Source: Rhizobium sp. ICMP 5592
GTDB lineage: Bacteria; Pseudomonadota; Alphaproteobacteria; Rhizobiales; Rhizobiaceae
DNA length: 64,000 bases
Direction of reading: 5' to 3'
Assembly: GCF_009498525.1 (NCBI RefSeq)
Contig: NZ_QSNT01000003.1
Span: 1,238,222-1,302,221, forward strand
In this document: positions 55,481 to 64,000 of the stretch, piece by piece
How positions within the stretch are numbered: position 1 is the stretch's first letter
How the letters are laid out: the number at the start of each line of letters is the position of its first letter
Program-made: the position numbers and the translations under genes
The notes under the pieces: model-generated
Databases searched by the model: none
What the model was told of the DNA's origin: nothing
The model's input: the letters and a program-made list of their open reading frames with translations, nothing else

Positions 55481-55500
55481 AAATCAATAGAGGAGCCAAG

Positions 55501-56796
55501 ATGCGATCCGATGATGATGTGGCGCTGGACACCGATTTTGCCAAGCGAAAGGTAGCCTCCGACGAGACGGAACGGAGCACATCCGGCCATGACGCGCCGC
55601 GCAAGACACCGCCGATGTCGCGCGCCGTCATGCTGCTGTTTGCGGTGGCGAGCGGGCTGTCGGTCGCCAATGCCTACTTCGCGCATCCGATGCTCGATGT
55701 GATGGCCGACGATCTCGGCCTGTCGCGCGCTCATGCCGGGCTGATCGTCGGGGCGACGCAGGTCGGCTACGGATTGGGACTGATCCTGCTGGTTCCGATC
55801 GGCGATCTCATCGACCGACGCCGGCTGGTGATCGCACAATCGCTGCTTTCCGTCGCGGCGCTGGTCGCCATCGGTTTTGCCTCCAGCGGGAACATGCTGC
55901 TTGTCGCGATGGCGGTGATGGGGCTGCTGGCGGTGGTAACGCAGGCCTTCGTCGCCTATGCCGCGAGCCTGGCCCCACCGGCCGAACGCGGCCATATCGT
56001 CGGGGTCGTCACCAGCGGGATCGTACTCGGCATTCTGCTGGCCCGCACCATCGCCGGCACGCTCACCGATCTCTCGGGCTGGCGGACGGTCTATCTCGCT
56101 TCGGCGGCAGCAACGCTGGTGATCGTCGCGCTGCTCTGGAAGACCCTGCCCCGACAAGACGCACGCCCGGCGACAATGTCTTATCCGCGCCTGATCGGCT
56201 CGTTGTTCGGGCTGCTTGTCTCCGAGCCGGCGCTGCTGATCCGCGGCATCATCTGCATGCTGATCTTCGCCAACATCACGACGCTGCTGACGCCGCTCGT
56301 CCTGCCGCTGAGCGCACCGCCCTTCTCGCTGTCGCACACCGCGATCGGCCTGTTCGGGCTTGCCGGTGTTGCCGGAGCGCTGGGCGCAACAAGAGCCGGG
56401 CGGTGGACGGATAGGGGATTGGGCCAGCGCACCACGGGTATTTCGCTGGCGCTGATGCTGCTGGCGTGGGGACCGATCTGCTTGCTGCCGCATTCGATAC
56501 TCTGGCTGGTGATCGGCGTTGTCATCATCGACTTCGGCCTGCAGGCCGTGCATGTGACCAACCAGGCGATGATCTATCGCGTGCGGCCCGATGCGCAGAG
56601 CCGGCTGACGGCAGGCTACATGGTCTTCTATTCCATCGGTAGTGCGTTCGGTTCGTCGATGTCGACGCTTGCCTTTGCTCATGCCGGCTGGGTTGGCGTC
56701 TGCCTGCTCGGCGCCGGTATCAGCGCTGTCGCTCTTGCCTTCTGGGGATTGACGCTGCGGGTCATGCCGGCCGAGGCAACCCGGGCTCTCTCGTGA
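55501..56796 (+). CDS. MFS transporter
   Basis: A 431-residue transporter with 12 helices after a 40-residue hydrophilic N-terminus. Loop 2-3 motif PIGDLIDRRRLVIAQSLL; helix 1 AVMLLFAVASGLSVANAYFA. It resembles the DHA1 exporters often paired with HxlR. GAGGAG lies before the ATG. It is probably induced when the divergent HxlR leaves its sites. Confidence 0.9.
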   Translation: MRSDDDVALDTDFAKRKVASDETERSTSGHDAPRKTPPMSRAVMLLFAVASGLSVANAYFAHPMLDVMADDLGLSRAHAGLIVGATQVGYGLGLILLVPIGDLIDRRRLVIAQSLLSVAALVAIGFASSGNMLLVAMAVMGLLAVVTQAFVAYAASLAPPAERGHIVGVVTSGIVLGILLARTIAGTLTDLSGWRTVYLASAAATLVIVALLWKTLPRQDARPATMSYPRLIGSLFGLLVSEPALLIRGIICMLIFANITTLLTPLVLPLSAPPFSLSHTAIGLFGLAGVAGALGATRAGRWTDRGLGQRTTGISLALMLLAWGPICLLPHSILWLVIGVVIIDFGLQAVHVTNQAMIYRVRPDAQSRLTAGYMVFYSIGSAFGSSMSTLAFAHAGWVGVCLLGAGISAVALAFWGLTLRVMPAEATRALS

Positions 56797-56815
56797 TGTC
56801 AGCCGTTTGCCGCGT

Positions 56816-57565
56816 TTAGAGAAATGGTCTTGCCAGCATCTCCGCGCCGAGGAGGAGCAGGCAGATCAAGAACCATAGCCTAAATGTCGCCGGGCTGACG
56901 CGGTTGCGGACGATCTGCCCGGCCCACATGCCGGCGAGTGCCGGCACGATCGCCAGCCCGGACATCGCAAGATTGTCGAGCTGAAAAGCACCACGCCAGG
57001 CAAGCCCAGCCGCGAGCGCGATGGTGGAGATGGTGAAGGACAGGCCGAGCGCCTGCACCAGATCGTCCTTTTCCAGACCAAGTGCCTGGAGATAGGGCAC
57101 CGCCGGGATGACGAAGACACCGGTTCCGCCGGTGACGGCACCGGTGACAAGGCCGGTAACGGGCGACAGCCACGGCTCCAGCCGCGCCGGCACGCGGAGC
57201 TGGCGGGCGAGGAGCGTATAGGCAGCGTAGATCACCAGCGCCGCCCCAAGTGCTGCCGTCGTCAACATGGTGTTGCCGCTGGTTAGCAGCGACGAGCCGG
57301 CGATGGTGCCGACGACGATCGCCAGCATCATCGGCCACAGCCTGCGCCGGAGCGGCCCGAATTTGGGGCCGGCGAAGAGCTGCCAGACATTGGTCACGAA
57401 GGATGGGGCGATCAGCAGGCCGGCGGCGGCAAGCGGCGAGATCAGCGCGCCGAGCACGCCCATCGCGACCGTCGGCAACCCCATACCGGTGACACCCTTG
57501 ACGATGCCGGCGACAAAGAAGGTCGCAGCGATGGCGACGACGAGCAATAGCGAATGATCCATCAT
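56816..57565 (-). CDS. TSUP-family membrane transporter
   Basis: A 249-residue protein with eight or so hydrophobic segments and the paired motifs FVAGIVKGVTGMGLPTVAMGVLGAL and TGLVTGAVTGGTGVFVIPAVPYL. It likely exports an anion such as sulfite or an organic acid. The start is ATG 57565 or 57562. It is divergent from a LysR gene, which is its probable regulator. Confidence 0.9.
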   Translation of the reverse strand: MMDHSLLLVVAIAATFFVAGIVKGVTGMGLPTVAMGVLGALISPLAAAGLLIAPSFVTNVWQLFAGPKFGPLRRRLWPMMLAIVVGTIAGSSLLTSGNTMLTTAALGAALVIYAAYTLLARQLRVPARLEPWLSPVTGLVTGAVTGGTGVFVIPAVPYLQALGLEKDDLVQALGLSFTISTIALAAGLAWRGAFQLDNLAMSGLAIVPALAGMWAGQIVRNRVSPATFRLWFLICLLLLGAEMLARPFL

Positions 57566-57620
57566 GCCGCTGACATAGGGGATCTGGCGACCGACACAAT
57601 GCGGATGATCCTTAGCCAGG

Positions 57621-57637
57621 CTTCGGCTGTTCCGAAG
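57621..57637. promoter_or_regulatory. LysR-type palindrome between TSUP and lysR genes
   Basis: CTTCGG and CCGAAG with a 5-base spacer, lying in the short divergent gap 27 bp before the LysR start at 57664. Confidence 0.5.
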
Positions 57638-57663
57638 ACTGGATCTCGGCTATGCTGGCCCGC

Positions 57664-58554
57664 ATGCGCTTCGACCTCACCGACCTTCGCCTTTTCCTCG
57701 CCGTGGTGGATGCCGGCAGCATCACCCATGGCGCGGCCGATGTCGGGCTTTCATTGGCCGCCGCCAGCGAGCGCCTGCGCGACATGGAAGCAACCGGCGA
57801 AGTCAGGCTGCTCGAGCGTGGCCGCCGTGGCGTCTGGCCGACGCCGGCCGGCGAAGCATTGGCGCATCACGCCCGCCTGATCCAGCGCCAGATGGCGCAG
57901 ATGCATGGCGAGCTCGGCGAGCACGCTAGCGGCCTGCGCGCAACCCTGCGGCTTGCCGCGAACACAGCCACGATCACCGAATTCCTGCCCGAACGGCTCG
58001 CGCCGTGGATGGCGGCGCATCCGCAGATCGACATCGAGCTCAAGGAGCGACAGAGCATCGAAATCGCCAAGGCCGTCGCGGCCGGGCTGGCGGAGATCGG
58101 CATTCTCTCCGATGCGGTCAACACCAGCGGCCTAGAACTGCGCGCCTTCGCCATCGACCGGCTGGTGGTAGTCGCGCGCCGCGATCATGCGCTGGCAGAG
58201 AAGAAACGGGTTACCTTCGCGGACATTCTCAATCAGCATTTCGTTGGGCTTTCGGGCGGCGCATTGCAGGACCACATCGACGCCCAGGCGGCAAGGATGG
58301 GCGTCAAGCTGAAGATGAGGGTGCGCCTACGCACCTTCGAGGGCATCTGCCAGATGGCGGCAGACGGCATCGGTCTCGGCATCGTGCCCGAGACGGCGGC
58401 GCGACGCTGCGGCCGATCCACGAAGATCGCAGCGATCCGCCTCGCCGATGACTGGGCGACGCGCCGATTGTCGGTCTGCATCCGCGCGGGAGAGGAATTG
58501 ATGGCGCCGGTGCGCGACCTTTTCGAGCATCTGGCATCGGCCGACGCCCGCTAA
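57664..58554 (+). CDS. LysR-family transcriptional regulator
   Basis: A 296-residue regulator: LTDLRLFLAVVDAGSITHGAADVGLSLAAASERLRDMEATGEVRLLER is the HTH and ATLRLAANTATITEFLP starts the effector domain. ATG 57664 (MRFDLTD) matches the usual family opening; 57652 is possible. Probable regulator of the divergent TSUP gene. Its stop overlaps by 4 bases a pseudogene fragment on the minus strand. Confidence 0.9.
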   Translation: MRFDLTDLRLFLAVVDAGSITHGAADVGLSLAAASERLRDMEATGEVRLLERGRRGVWPTPAGEALAHHARLIQRQMAQMHGELGEHASGLRATLRLAANTATITEFLPERLAPWMAAHPQIDIELKERQSIEIAKAVAAGLAEIGILSDAVNTSGLELRAFAIDRLVVVARRDHALAEKKRVTFADILNQHFVGLSGGALQDHIDAQAARMGVKLKMRVRLRTFEGICQMAADGIGLGIVPETAARRCGRSTKIAAIRLADDWATRRLSVCIRAGEELMAPVRDLFEHLASADAR

Positions 58555-58667
58555 GACTGATCTTCCTGTGCGAACACCCGCCGCACGATCGGGCGCGCAA
58601 GCACCTTGGCCATCAGTGCCGCCCAATGCGGCCATCTTGCTTCCATGTCAAGCTCGACCCTATTCAG
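58551..58667 (-). pseudogene. Remnant of a glutathione S-transferase C-terminus
   Basis: The minus strand here reads, in one frame after a stop, 38 residues that include ELDMEARWPHWAALMAKVLA and end RRVFAQEDQS. This has the shape of the last helices of a bacterial GST (Arg-Trp-x-x-Trp, then ARPxVxRV, then a short charged tail). There is no N-terminal part, and the frame is closed by TAG just upstream. Confidence 0.5.
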
Positions 58668-58753
58668 CTACTCCCTCGCCCAATCTCGAACCCGATCAAT
58701 AAAGGTGTATGATCGGAGCACATCAACGGCGTCCTATAGGAAAGGGCGAATTC

Positions 58754-59632
58754 ATGGATCAAATCGGCGACGCCAATCTCGGAAAGAACAGCGCTGCAAA
58801 CCTTCTCCTTTCGAGCAGGCATCTTGGCTGGGCTGGCCTGGATGCGGAATTGCTGCACATCCGCGCCGGGCGCACCTATGTTCCCGGTTTGCCATCGCAT
58901 CGCCTCGGCGTTCATTTTGGACGCGCCGTGAACGCGCATTGCCAGTGTGACGGCCGGCACTCTCGCCGCATCCAGAAACACGGCGACATCGATGTCGTGC
59001 CGGCCGGGTTGGATGGCTGGTGGGAGGACGATGCCGATTGCACTATTTTGCGATTAAGCATCGGACCCGAACTCCTCGGCACTGCGGCCACCGCAATGGG
59101 GCGCGACTCGGCGACCATTTCCCTCGTTCCGAAGTTTCAGCTTCGCGATGCCCGGATCGAGTCGATCGCCTGGGCGATCAAGACGGAACTCGAGGCAAGC
59201 GTGCCGTCCGACCGGCTCTACGCCGAGACGCTGGCATTGGCGCTGGCTATCCGCCTGGTGGAAAACGGGAACCAGTCGGGAGGGGAGAAACCGGCAACGG
59301 TGAGGTCGCTCAGCGCCCTGCAAAGGCGGCGTCTTTCGGACTTCATCGAAGACCATATCGACCAATCCCTGTCGCTTGCCGATCTGGCTGCGGTCGCCGG
59401 GCTCAGTCTGTCCCATCTGAAGCCCTTGTTTCGCGCCACGTTCGGCATGCCCATGCATCAATATGTGCTGACACGCCGGGTTGAGCGCGCCAGACTGATG
59501 CTGCTGTCGAACGACATGCCGTTGAGCCAGGTTGCGCTGGAGACGGGCTTTGCCCATCAGAGCCATATGTCGCATTGGATGAGGCGCATCCTCGGCATCA
59601 CGCCCGGCATGATCGCCCGCACGCGCCAGTAA
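58754..59632 (+). CDS. AraC-family transcriptional regulator
   Basis: A 292-residue regulator. The N-terminal cupin-like sensing part (about 20-150) is followed by two HTH motifs: QSLSLADLAAVAGLSLSHLKPLFRATFGMP and PLSQVALETGFAHQSHMSHWMRRILGITP. The start at 58754 has AAAGGG upstream; the frame is open to 58709. It precedes, on the same strand, an NmrA-type gene that it may control. Confidence 0.9.
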   Translation: MDQIGDANLGKNSAANLLLSSRHLGWAGLDAELLHIRAGRTYVPGLPSHRLGVHFGRAVNAHCQCDGRHSRRIQKHGDIDVVPAGLDGWWEDDADCTILRLSIGPELLGTAATAMGRDSATISLVPKFQLRDARIESIAWAIKTELEASVPSDRLYAETLALALAIRLVENGNQSGGEKPATVRSLSALQRRRLSDFIEDHIDQSLSLADLAAVAGLSLSHLKPLFRATFGMPMHQYVLTRRVERARLMLLSNDMPLSQVALETGFAHQSHMSHWMRRILGITPGMIARTRQ

Positions 59633-59733
59633 TTTCGATTTTCGTCCGATCTCGCAATTCGTCATCCGAACATGCGCGAAGGCAGCTGCGCGAACGGATA
59701 AGCCTCCTGGGATGACACACAGGAGGTACCATC

Positions 59734-60606
59734 ATGTTCGCTATTCTGGGCGCTACCGGGAAAATCGGCCGTACGACCATTGCCGCCTTGAGAGAGAAAA
59801 GCGCGCCGGTTCGCGCCATCCTGCGCGGCCGCTCAAAGGCTCAGGAGTTTGTCGATCTGGGCTGCGAGGTCGCTATCGCCGACATCGGCGACGTCAGTGC
59901 TTTGACCGAGGCGATCGACGGCGCACGCGCTGTCCAGGTGATCTGCCCTATCGATATCAGGGCAGTCGATGCGCGGGCAGAGATGCTGCGGCTGATCGAG
60001 ACGATGTGCGAGGCTCTGGACAAAGCAAATCCGGAGCTGGTGCTCGCCATCTCCGACTATGGCGCGGAAGTGACGTCGGAGACCGGCATCACCCTGCTCT
60101 TCAACGCTCTGGAAACTCGCCTGCGAAAACTGCGCTGCCGCAAGATCTTCCTACGGTCGGCGGAGCATATGGAGAACTGGGCGCGGGTGACGCGAGTAGC
60201 GGTCGAGACCGGCCAGCTGCATAGCTTTCATCATCCGCTGACAAAGTTATTTCCGACCGTCTCCGCCTTCGACGTCGGCACGATTGCCGCCGACCTGCTT
60301 CTTGAAGACGATGAATCGCGGCTGCGGATTGTCCATGCCGAGGGTCCGCGGCGATACGCGCCAAACGATGTCGCGGCCGTCATCGCCTCCCTGATTGACC
60401 GCCCCGTCGTCGCCCGGGAGCTGCCACGGACGCAATGGGAAGCGATCCTGACCCGTGGCGGTCTTTCCGAGAGTTATGCCCGGCTCGTGACCGAACTCTA
60501 CGAGGCGCACAATGCCGGTCGAATAGATGCCGAACGCGATGTCGGCGAGATCCGCCACGGGACAAGCGAATTGGCGGATGCGCTGCGGCGGTTTGTAAAG
60601 CCATGA
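59734..60606 (+). CDS. NmrA-type NAD(P)-binding protein
   Basis: A 290-residue Rossmann protein of the atypical SDR/NmrA group: FAILGATGKIGRTTIAAL is the GxxGxxG cofactor motif, and there is no YxxxK catalytic pair. Members act as quinone or azo reductases or as redox-sensing regulators. A near-perfect AGGAGGT ribosome site suggests high translation. Probably under the AraC regulator just upstream. Confidence 0.85.
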   Translation: MFAILGATGKIGRTTIAALREKSAPVRAILRGRSKAQEFVDLGCEVAIADIGDVSALTEAIDGARAVQVICPIDIRAVDARAEMLRLIETMCEALDKANPELVLAISDYGAEVTSETGITLLFNALETRLRKLRCRKIFLRSAEHMENWARVTRVAVETGQLHSFHHPLTKLFPTVSAFDVGTIAADLLLEDDESRLRIVHAEGPRRYAPNDVAAVIASLIDRPVVARELPRTQWEAILTRGGLSESYARLVTELYEAHNAGRIDAERDVGEIRHGTSELADALRRFVKP

Positions 60607-60697
60607 CGAGCTGCCCGGCCGGCTTGGCTCGATAGATGACCCGGCCTGGATTTCGGTTATGGTACCACCGGGAAGATCTCATCGCAGGGGAGCGAGC

Positions 60698-61504
60698 ATG
60701 GAATTCCAGGACGACGATCTCGAGATATTCGCGGCTGAAGGCGCCACACCCTTGCCGGCCACGGATATCCAGGGCCATGTCGAGCATGACGGCGCCCGCA
60801 TCTGGTATGCGGCCTATGGCGAGGGCCAGCCGGTGATCCTGCTGCATGGCGGCCTCGGAAACAGCGGCAACTGGGGTCATCAGGTGCCGGCGCTGGTCGA
60901 GGCCGGCTATCGGGCGGTGATCATCGACAGCCGGGGCCATGGCCGCAGCACGCGCGATCAACGGCCCTACCGATACGAACTCATGGCGTCCGATGTGCTG
61001 GCTGTGATGGACAGGCTGGATATCGGGAAAGCCGCCGTCGTCGGATGGAGCGATGGGGCATGTACCGGCCTGATCCTCGCCAGAACCCAGCCGGTCCGTA
61101 TCGCCGGCGTCTTGTTTTTCGCCTGCAACATGGACCCCAGCGGCACGAAGGAATTCGTGCCCACGCCGGTCATCGACCGCTGCTTTTCCCGTCACGTCAA
61201 GGATTACGCCGCTCTGTCCGCGACGCCGGATCAGTTCGATGCCTTCGTCGAGGCGGTCGGCCTGATGCAGCGAACGCAGCCGAATTATTCCGCTGCCGAT
61301 CTCGCCGAGATCGCGGTGCCCGTTACGATCGTACAGAGCGAGCACGACGAGTTCATCAAGCGCGATCATGCCGAGCATCTTGCCCGTAATATTCCCGAAG
61401 CCGAGCTGATCCTGCTCACCGGCGTCAGCCATTTCGCGCCATTGCAGCGCCCGGCGCAATTCAATGGCGCGATGTTGACTTTCCTCGCCAAGATTGCGGT
61501 GTAG
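60698..61504 (+). CDS. Alpha/beta-fold hydrolase
   Basis: A 268-residue hydrolase. Oxyanion-side HGGLGNSGNW, nucleophile elbow GWSDGA, acid in VQSEHDEFI and His in LLTGVSHFAP complete the Ser-Asp-His triad. The start at 60698 follows CAGGGGAG. It is possibly an ester or lactone hydrolase. It sits 91 bp after the NmrA-type gene. Confidence 0.9.
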   Translation: MEFQDDDLEIFAAEGATPLPATDIQGHVEHDGARIWYAAYGEGQPVILLHGGLGNSGNWGHQVPALVEAGYRAVIIDSRGHGRSTRDQRPYRYELMASDVLAVMDRLDIGKAAVVGWSDGACTGLILARTQPVRIAGVLFFACNMDPSGTKEFVPTPVIDRCFSRHVKDYAALSATPDQFDAFVEAVGLMQRTQPNYSAADLAEIAVPVTIVQSEHDEFIKRDHAEHLARNIPEAELILLTGVSHFAPLQRPAQFNGAMLTFLAKIAV

Positions 61505-61699
61505 CGGTCAGAAAACCGGCGCTTGCGGGTCGCGGAAAATATGACTTTCGGCATCAAGCATGAACGAGATTGGTTGCGCGCGTCCGATTGTTAGAATAAA
61601 TGATGACCATCATCTTATTCACACACTCCCGAGACCGATTCGCCGGTGACCGGCCCTTCCGCCCCGGCGAGCAAAATTCGCTCCAGGCAGGTGATTTGC

Positions 61700-62821
61700 A
61701 TGACAGTTACTTTATTTTCGCCGTTGTCTCTTGGTCCTTACGAGTTGGCGCATCGCGTCGTCATGGCGCCGTTGACGCGCATGCGGGCGAGCCAGCCGGG
61801 CAACGCCCCCTCCCCGATGAACGTCGAATATTATGCGCAGCGTGCCTCCGAAGGCGGACTGATCATTTCCGAGGGCTCGCAGATCTCTCCGAGCGGACAG
61901 GGCATGCCGGCAACCCCGGGCATCCACACGCTGGAGCAGATCACCGGCTGGAAGGCCGTAACCGATGCGGTTCACGCCAAGCGCGGGCGGATCTTCCTGC
62001 AGCTATGGCATGTCGGCCGCATCTCGCATTCGTCGCACCAGCCCGGCGGTGCGGCACCGATCGCACCCTCGGCGATCGCCGCATCCGGTCAGGCCTTCAC
62101 GGCCTCCTTCGAGCGCGTGCCCTTCGAGACGCCGCAGGCAATCGATATCGATCTGATGCCCTTGCTGATCGACGTCTACGCCCAGGCGGCTGCCAATGCG
62201 AAGCAGGCCGGCTTCGACGGCGTCGAAATCCACGGCGCCAACGGCTATCTGATCGAACAATTCCTGCAGGCGCGCTCGAACCAGCGCACCGACCAATATG
62301 GCGGCTCGATCGAGAACCGCACCCGGCTGCTGCTCGATGTCGTCGAGGCGGTTTCCAAGGTCTGGGGCTCCAATCGCGTCGGCGTCCGCCTCTCCCCTTT
62401 CGGCATTGCCAATGATAGCGGCGAGGACGATCCGCTCAGGCTCTACGGCCATGTTATCCGTGAACTCGACCGGCTGCATCTTGCCTATCTGCACCTGATC
62501 GAGCCACGCGCCAGCGGCGCCGGCCAGGCCGAAGTCGACCACAAGAACGTGCCGTCGGCCGCCGAACTCTTCCGCCCAGCCTGGTCGGGAACGCTGATCG
62601 CCGCCGGCAATTTCAAGCCCGAGACCGCCGAGGCAGCCCTTGCCGCCGGTCATGCCGACGCCATCGCCTTCGGCCGCCTGTTCATCGCCAATCCGGATCT
62701 GCCGGAGCGCATTCGCCAGGGAGCGCCCCTCACCCCCTATCATCGCCCAACCTTCTATGGCGGCGGCGCCGAGGGCTATACGGACTATCCGACACTCGAC
62801 GCCAGGGAGGCAGCGGAATAG
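61700..62821 (+). CDS. Old yellow enzyme-type NAD(P)H:flavin oxidoreductase
   Basis: A 373-residue FMN TIM-barrel ene-reductase: APLTRMRASQPGN, LQLWHVGRISH, DGVEIHGANGYLIEQFLQ and RTDQYGGSIENR (substrate and FMN contacts), IAFGRLFIANPDLPERI at the phosphate site. It reduces activated C=C bonds or nitro compounds. ATG 61700 is chosen over 61646. The following SDR reading frame overlaps its 3' end. Confidence 0.93.
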   Translation: MTVTLFSPLSLGPYELAHRVVMAPLTRMRASQPGNAPSPMNVEYYAQRASEGGLIISEGSQISPSGQGMPATPGIHTLEQITGWKAVTDAVHAKRGRIFLQLWHVGRISHSSHQPGGAAPIAPSAIAASGQAFTASFERVPFETPQAIDIDLMPLLIDVYAQAAANAKQAGFDGVEIHGANGYLIEQFLQARSNQRTDQYGGSIENRTRLLLDVVEAVSKVWGSNRVGVRLSPFGIANDSGEDDPLRLYGHVIRELDRLHLAYLHLIEPRASGAGQAEVDHKNVPSAAELFRPAWSGTLIAAGNFKPETAEAALAAGHADAIAFGRLFIANPDLPERIRQGAPLTPYHRPTFYGGGAEGYTDYPTLDAREAAE

Positions 62822-63545
62822 CACGCCAAGCGCCATCATCGTTGGAGTGGGAGCCGAACAAGGGCTTGGCGCGGCGCTATGCCGGCTGCTGGCCGACAAG
62901 GGCTATCACGTCGTCATCGCCGGCCGGACCCTGGACAAGATCGCCAGGGTCGCCGACGGCATCAATGCCTCTGGCGGCAGCGCCGAAGCAATCGAGACCG
63001 ATGCGACCGACGAAGCCGCCGTGACGCGGCTGTTTGACCATGCGTTTGCGCCGCGAAATGAGATCGACCCGCCCGACTTCATCGTCTTCAACGCCGGTAT
63101 CAACCGCCCGATCGGCTTTCGCGACGTCACTGCCGCCGAGTTCGAGGAATTCTGGCGCATCTGCTGCTTCGGCGGCTTTCTCGTCGGGCGCGAGGCCACC
63201 CGACATCTCGCTCCCCTTGGACGCGGCACCGTGATCTTCACCGGTGCGTCAGCAAGCCTACGCGGCAAGGCCGGCTATGCACAATTTGCCGCCGCCAAGG
63301 CGGGCTTGCGAATGATCAGCCAGAGCATGGCGCGGGAATTCGGACCGCAAGGCCTGCATGTCGCTCACACCATCATCGATGGCGGCATCGACGGCGCGAG
63401 ATTGCGGTTGAGGCGGCCGGATATGCAGACCGACGGCCTGCTCAACATCGACGCCATCGCCGAGACCTACTGGCACATCCACCGCCAGCATCCCTCCGCC
63501 TGGACCCAGGAAATCGACCTGCGCCCGTATAAGGAAAATTTCTGA
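62757..63545 (+). CDS. Atypical SDR protein with uncertain start
   Basis: The clear SDR body runs from about 62817 (STPSAIIVGVGAEQGLGAAL) to 63545. No ATG exists at the expected start: OYE ends GAATAG, whereas a typical overlapped pair would read GAATGAGCACG, giving ATG AGC ACG. A one-base loss would explain both the TAG stop and the missing ATG. The nearest upstream in-frame ATG is 62757; GTG 62847 would cut the glycine motif. The catalytic Tyr of YxxxK is replaced by Phe (FAAAK), so activity is doubtful, although some SDR branches share this. The gene is listed from 62757 as the longest usable start. Confidence 0.6.
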   Translation: MAAAPRAIRTIRHSTPGRQRNSTPSAIIVGVGAEQGLGAALCRLLADKGYHVVIAGRTLDKIARVADGINASGGSAEAIETDATDEAAVTRLFDHAFAPRNEIDPPDFIVFNAGINRPIGFRDVTAAEFEEFWRICCFGGFLVGREATRHLAPLGRGTVIFTGASASLRGKAGYAQFAAAKAGLRMISQSMAREFGPQGLHVAHTIIDGGIDGARLRLRRPDMQTDGLLNIDAIAETYWHIHRQHPSAWTQEIDLRPYKENF

Positions 63546-63566
63546 GGCCAGCACACAGCGCGGATC

Positions 63567-63866
63567 CTAACAGTTTCGCGAAAGGGCTTTCGCGAGGTTG
63601 AGAAACTTTGTCTGCATAACATCGCACTGGTCGCGACGACCGCCGCTTGCATCGCGCGCCACGTCAGGCATTTCGCTCGAGATCGTGAAGGACCATGCGG
63701 ACGGACGCTTTCGGCGATGTTGGAAGAAGCGAGCAAGGCGGCCGAGAACACCCTGCGAGCCGCCGCGAGCCTGATCTTCAGGGGAGGATGGCTCCACAGC
63801 ATTCGGGTTGGCGGGATCACCCCAGCGCTCATTGTAGAGATCCTTGAAGAAATCATTGGTCAGCAT
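63567..63866 (-). CDS. Short hypothetical or degenerate ORF, 99 aa
   Basis: The frame opens MLTNDFFKDLYNERWGDPAN and then becomes Arg/Gly/Ser-rich, unlike an ordinary folded domain. A second minus-strand frame overlaps it almost completely. The first 25 residues look like a genuine N-terminus, so this may be a gene whose 3' part was lost or frameshifted. It has no strong ribosome site. Three LacI-type operators lie just upstream, which supports a real promoter here. Confidence 0.35.
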   Translation of the reverse strand: MLTNDFFKDLYNERWGDPANPNAVEPSSPEDQARGGSQGVLGRLARFFQHRRKRPSAWSFTISSEMPDVARDASGGRRDQCDVMQTKFLNLAKALSRNC

Positions 63867-63879
63867 AGAGGTAAACTTT

Positions 63880-63979
63880 CAATATTGAATCGATTCAATA
63901 TTGGTGTGAATTGCCGATTGAATCGGTTCAATATTACTCTTGAGAATTCTCGCGTCAAGCGGAATTGAACCGATACAAT
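63880..63979. promoter_or_regulatory. Three LacI-type operator palindromes
   Basis: Site 1 (63880-63903) has perfect 12-bp arms CAATATTGAATC and GATTCAATATTG. Site 2 (63917-63932) is ATTGAATCGGTTCAAT. Site 3 (63964-63979) is ATTGAACCGATACAAT. All centre on CG, as in many LacI-family operators. Confidence 0.65.
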
Positions 63980-64000
63980 TTCGTGCTAAGGTGCCCCGGC

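Overview
The window is GC-rich DNA from an alphaproteobacterium, most likely a Rhizobium-type member of the Rhizobiaceae. Support comes from the cpa/tad gene order, the BigR/Blh sulfide operon, BMP-type nucleoside uptake genes and short palindromic repeats of rhizobial style. This is inference from gene content; no rRNA is present. Coding density is high, with about 65 genes and one tRNA. No insertion sequence, integrase, phage gene or CRISPR array was seen.

Layout. 1-4450: a secreted hypothetical protein, a 975-residue kinase / M23-like / PLP phospholyase fusion, and a small hypothetical gene. 4795-11695: a peptide or amide utilisation cluster (P1-family peptidase, LysR regulator, DppA/B/C-like ABC transporter without an ATPase gene, amidase). 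11735-14957: a small unknown, an NlpC/P60 peptidase, a MarR-type regulator and an M17 aminopeptidase. 15105-27875: a tad/cpa pilus locus. tadD stands alone; pilA-cpaABCDEF-tadBC run on the minus strand; a stand-alone CpaC-N-domain protein and two TadE-like pseudopilins run divergently. 28012-39589: a nucleoside salvage and uptake region (deoB-add-upp on plus; bmp-type SBP, ATPase, two permeases, cdd, punA, deoC, deoA on minus). 40490-40579: tRNA-Ser(GGA). 40696-43943: a BigR-type sulfide detoxification operon. 44133-63545: an accessory stretch built mainly of regulator/enzyme or regulator/transporter pairs (MarR, TetR, four LysR, ArsR-like, HxlR, AraC), with oxidoreductases, MFS and TSUP transporters and hydrolases. 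The right edge carries three LacI-type operator-like palindromes beside a short unknown ORF.

How the genes work together. The nucleoside block imports nucleosides (SBP, ATPase, two permeases). It deaminates them (Cdd, Add), phosphorolyses them (PunA, DeoA), isomerises the sugar phosphate (DeoB) and cleaves deoxyribose-5-phosphate (DeoC); Upp salvages uracil. The sulfide operon pairs a persulfide dioxygenase with a two-cysteine ArsR sensor and sulfur-compound permeases. The accessory regulators nearly all sit next to clear inverted or direct repeats in the intergenic space they share with their neighbours, so many operators can be proposed from the sequence.

The least routine items are the triple fusion protein with a degenerate M23 domain, the multi-copy operators of the ArsR-like, TetR and HxlR regulators, a glutathione S-transferase remnant, an SDR gene that seems to have lost its start codon, and the LacI-like operator cluster at the right end. 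I found no convincing wholly new system. The fusion enzyme is the best candidate for new biochemistry.
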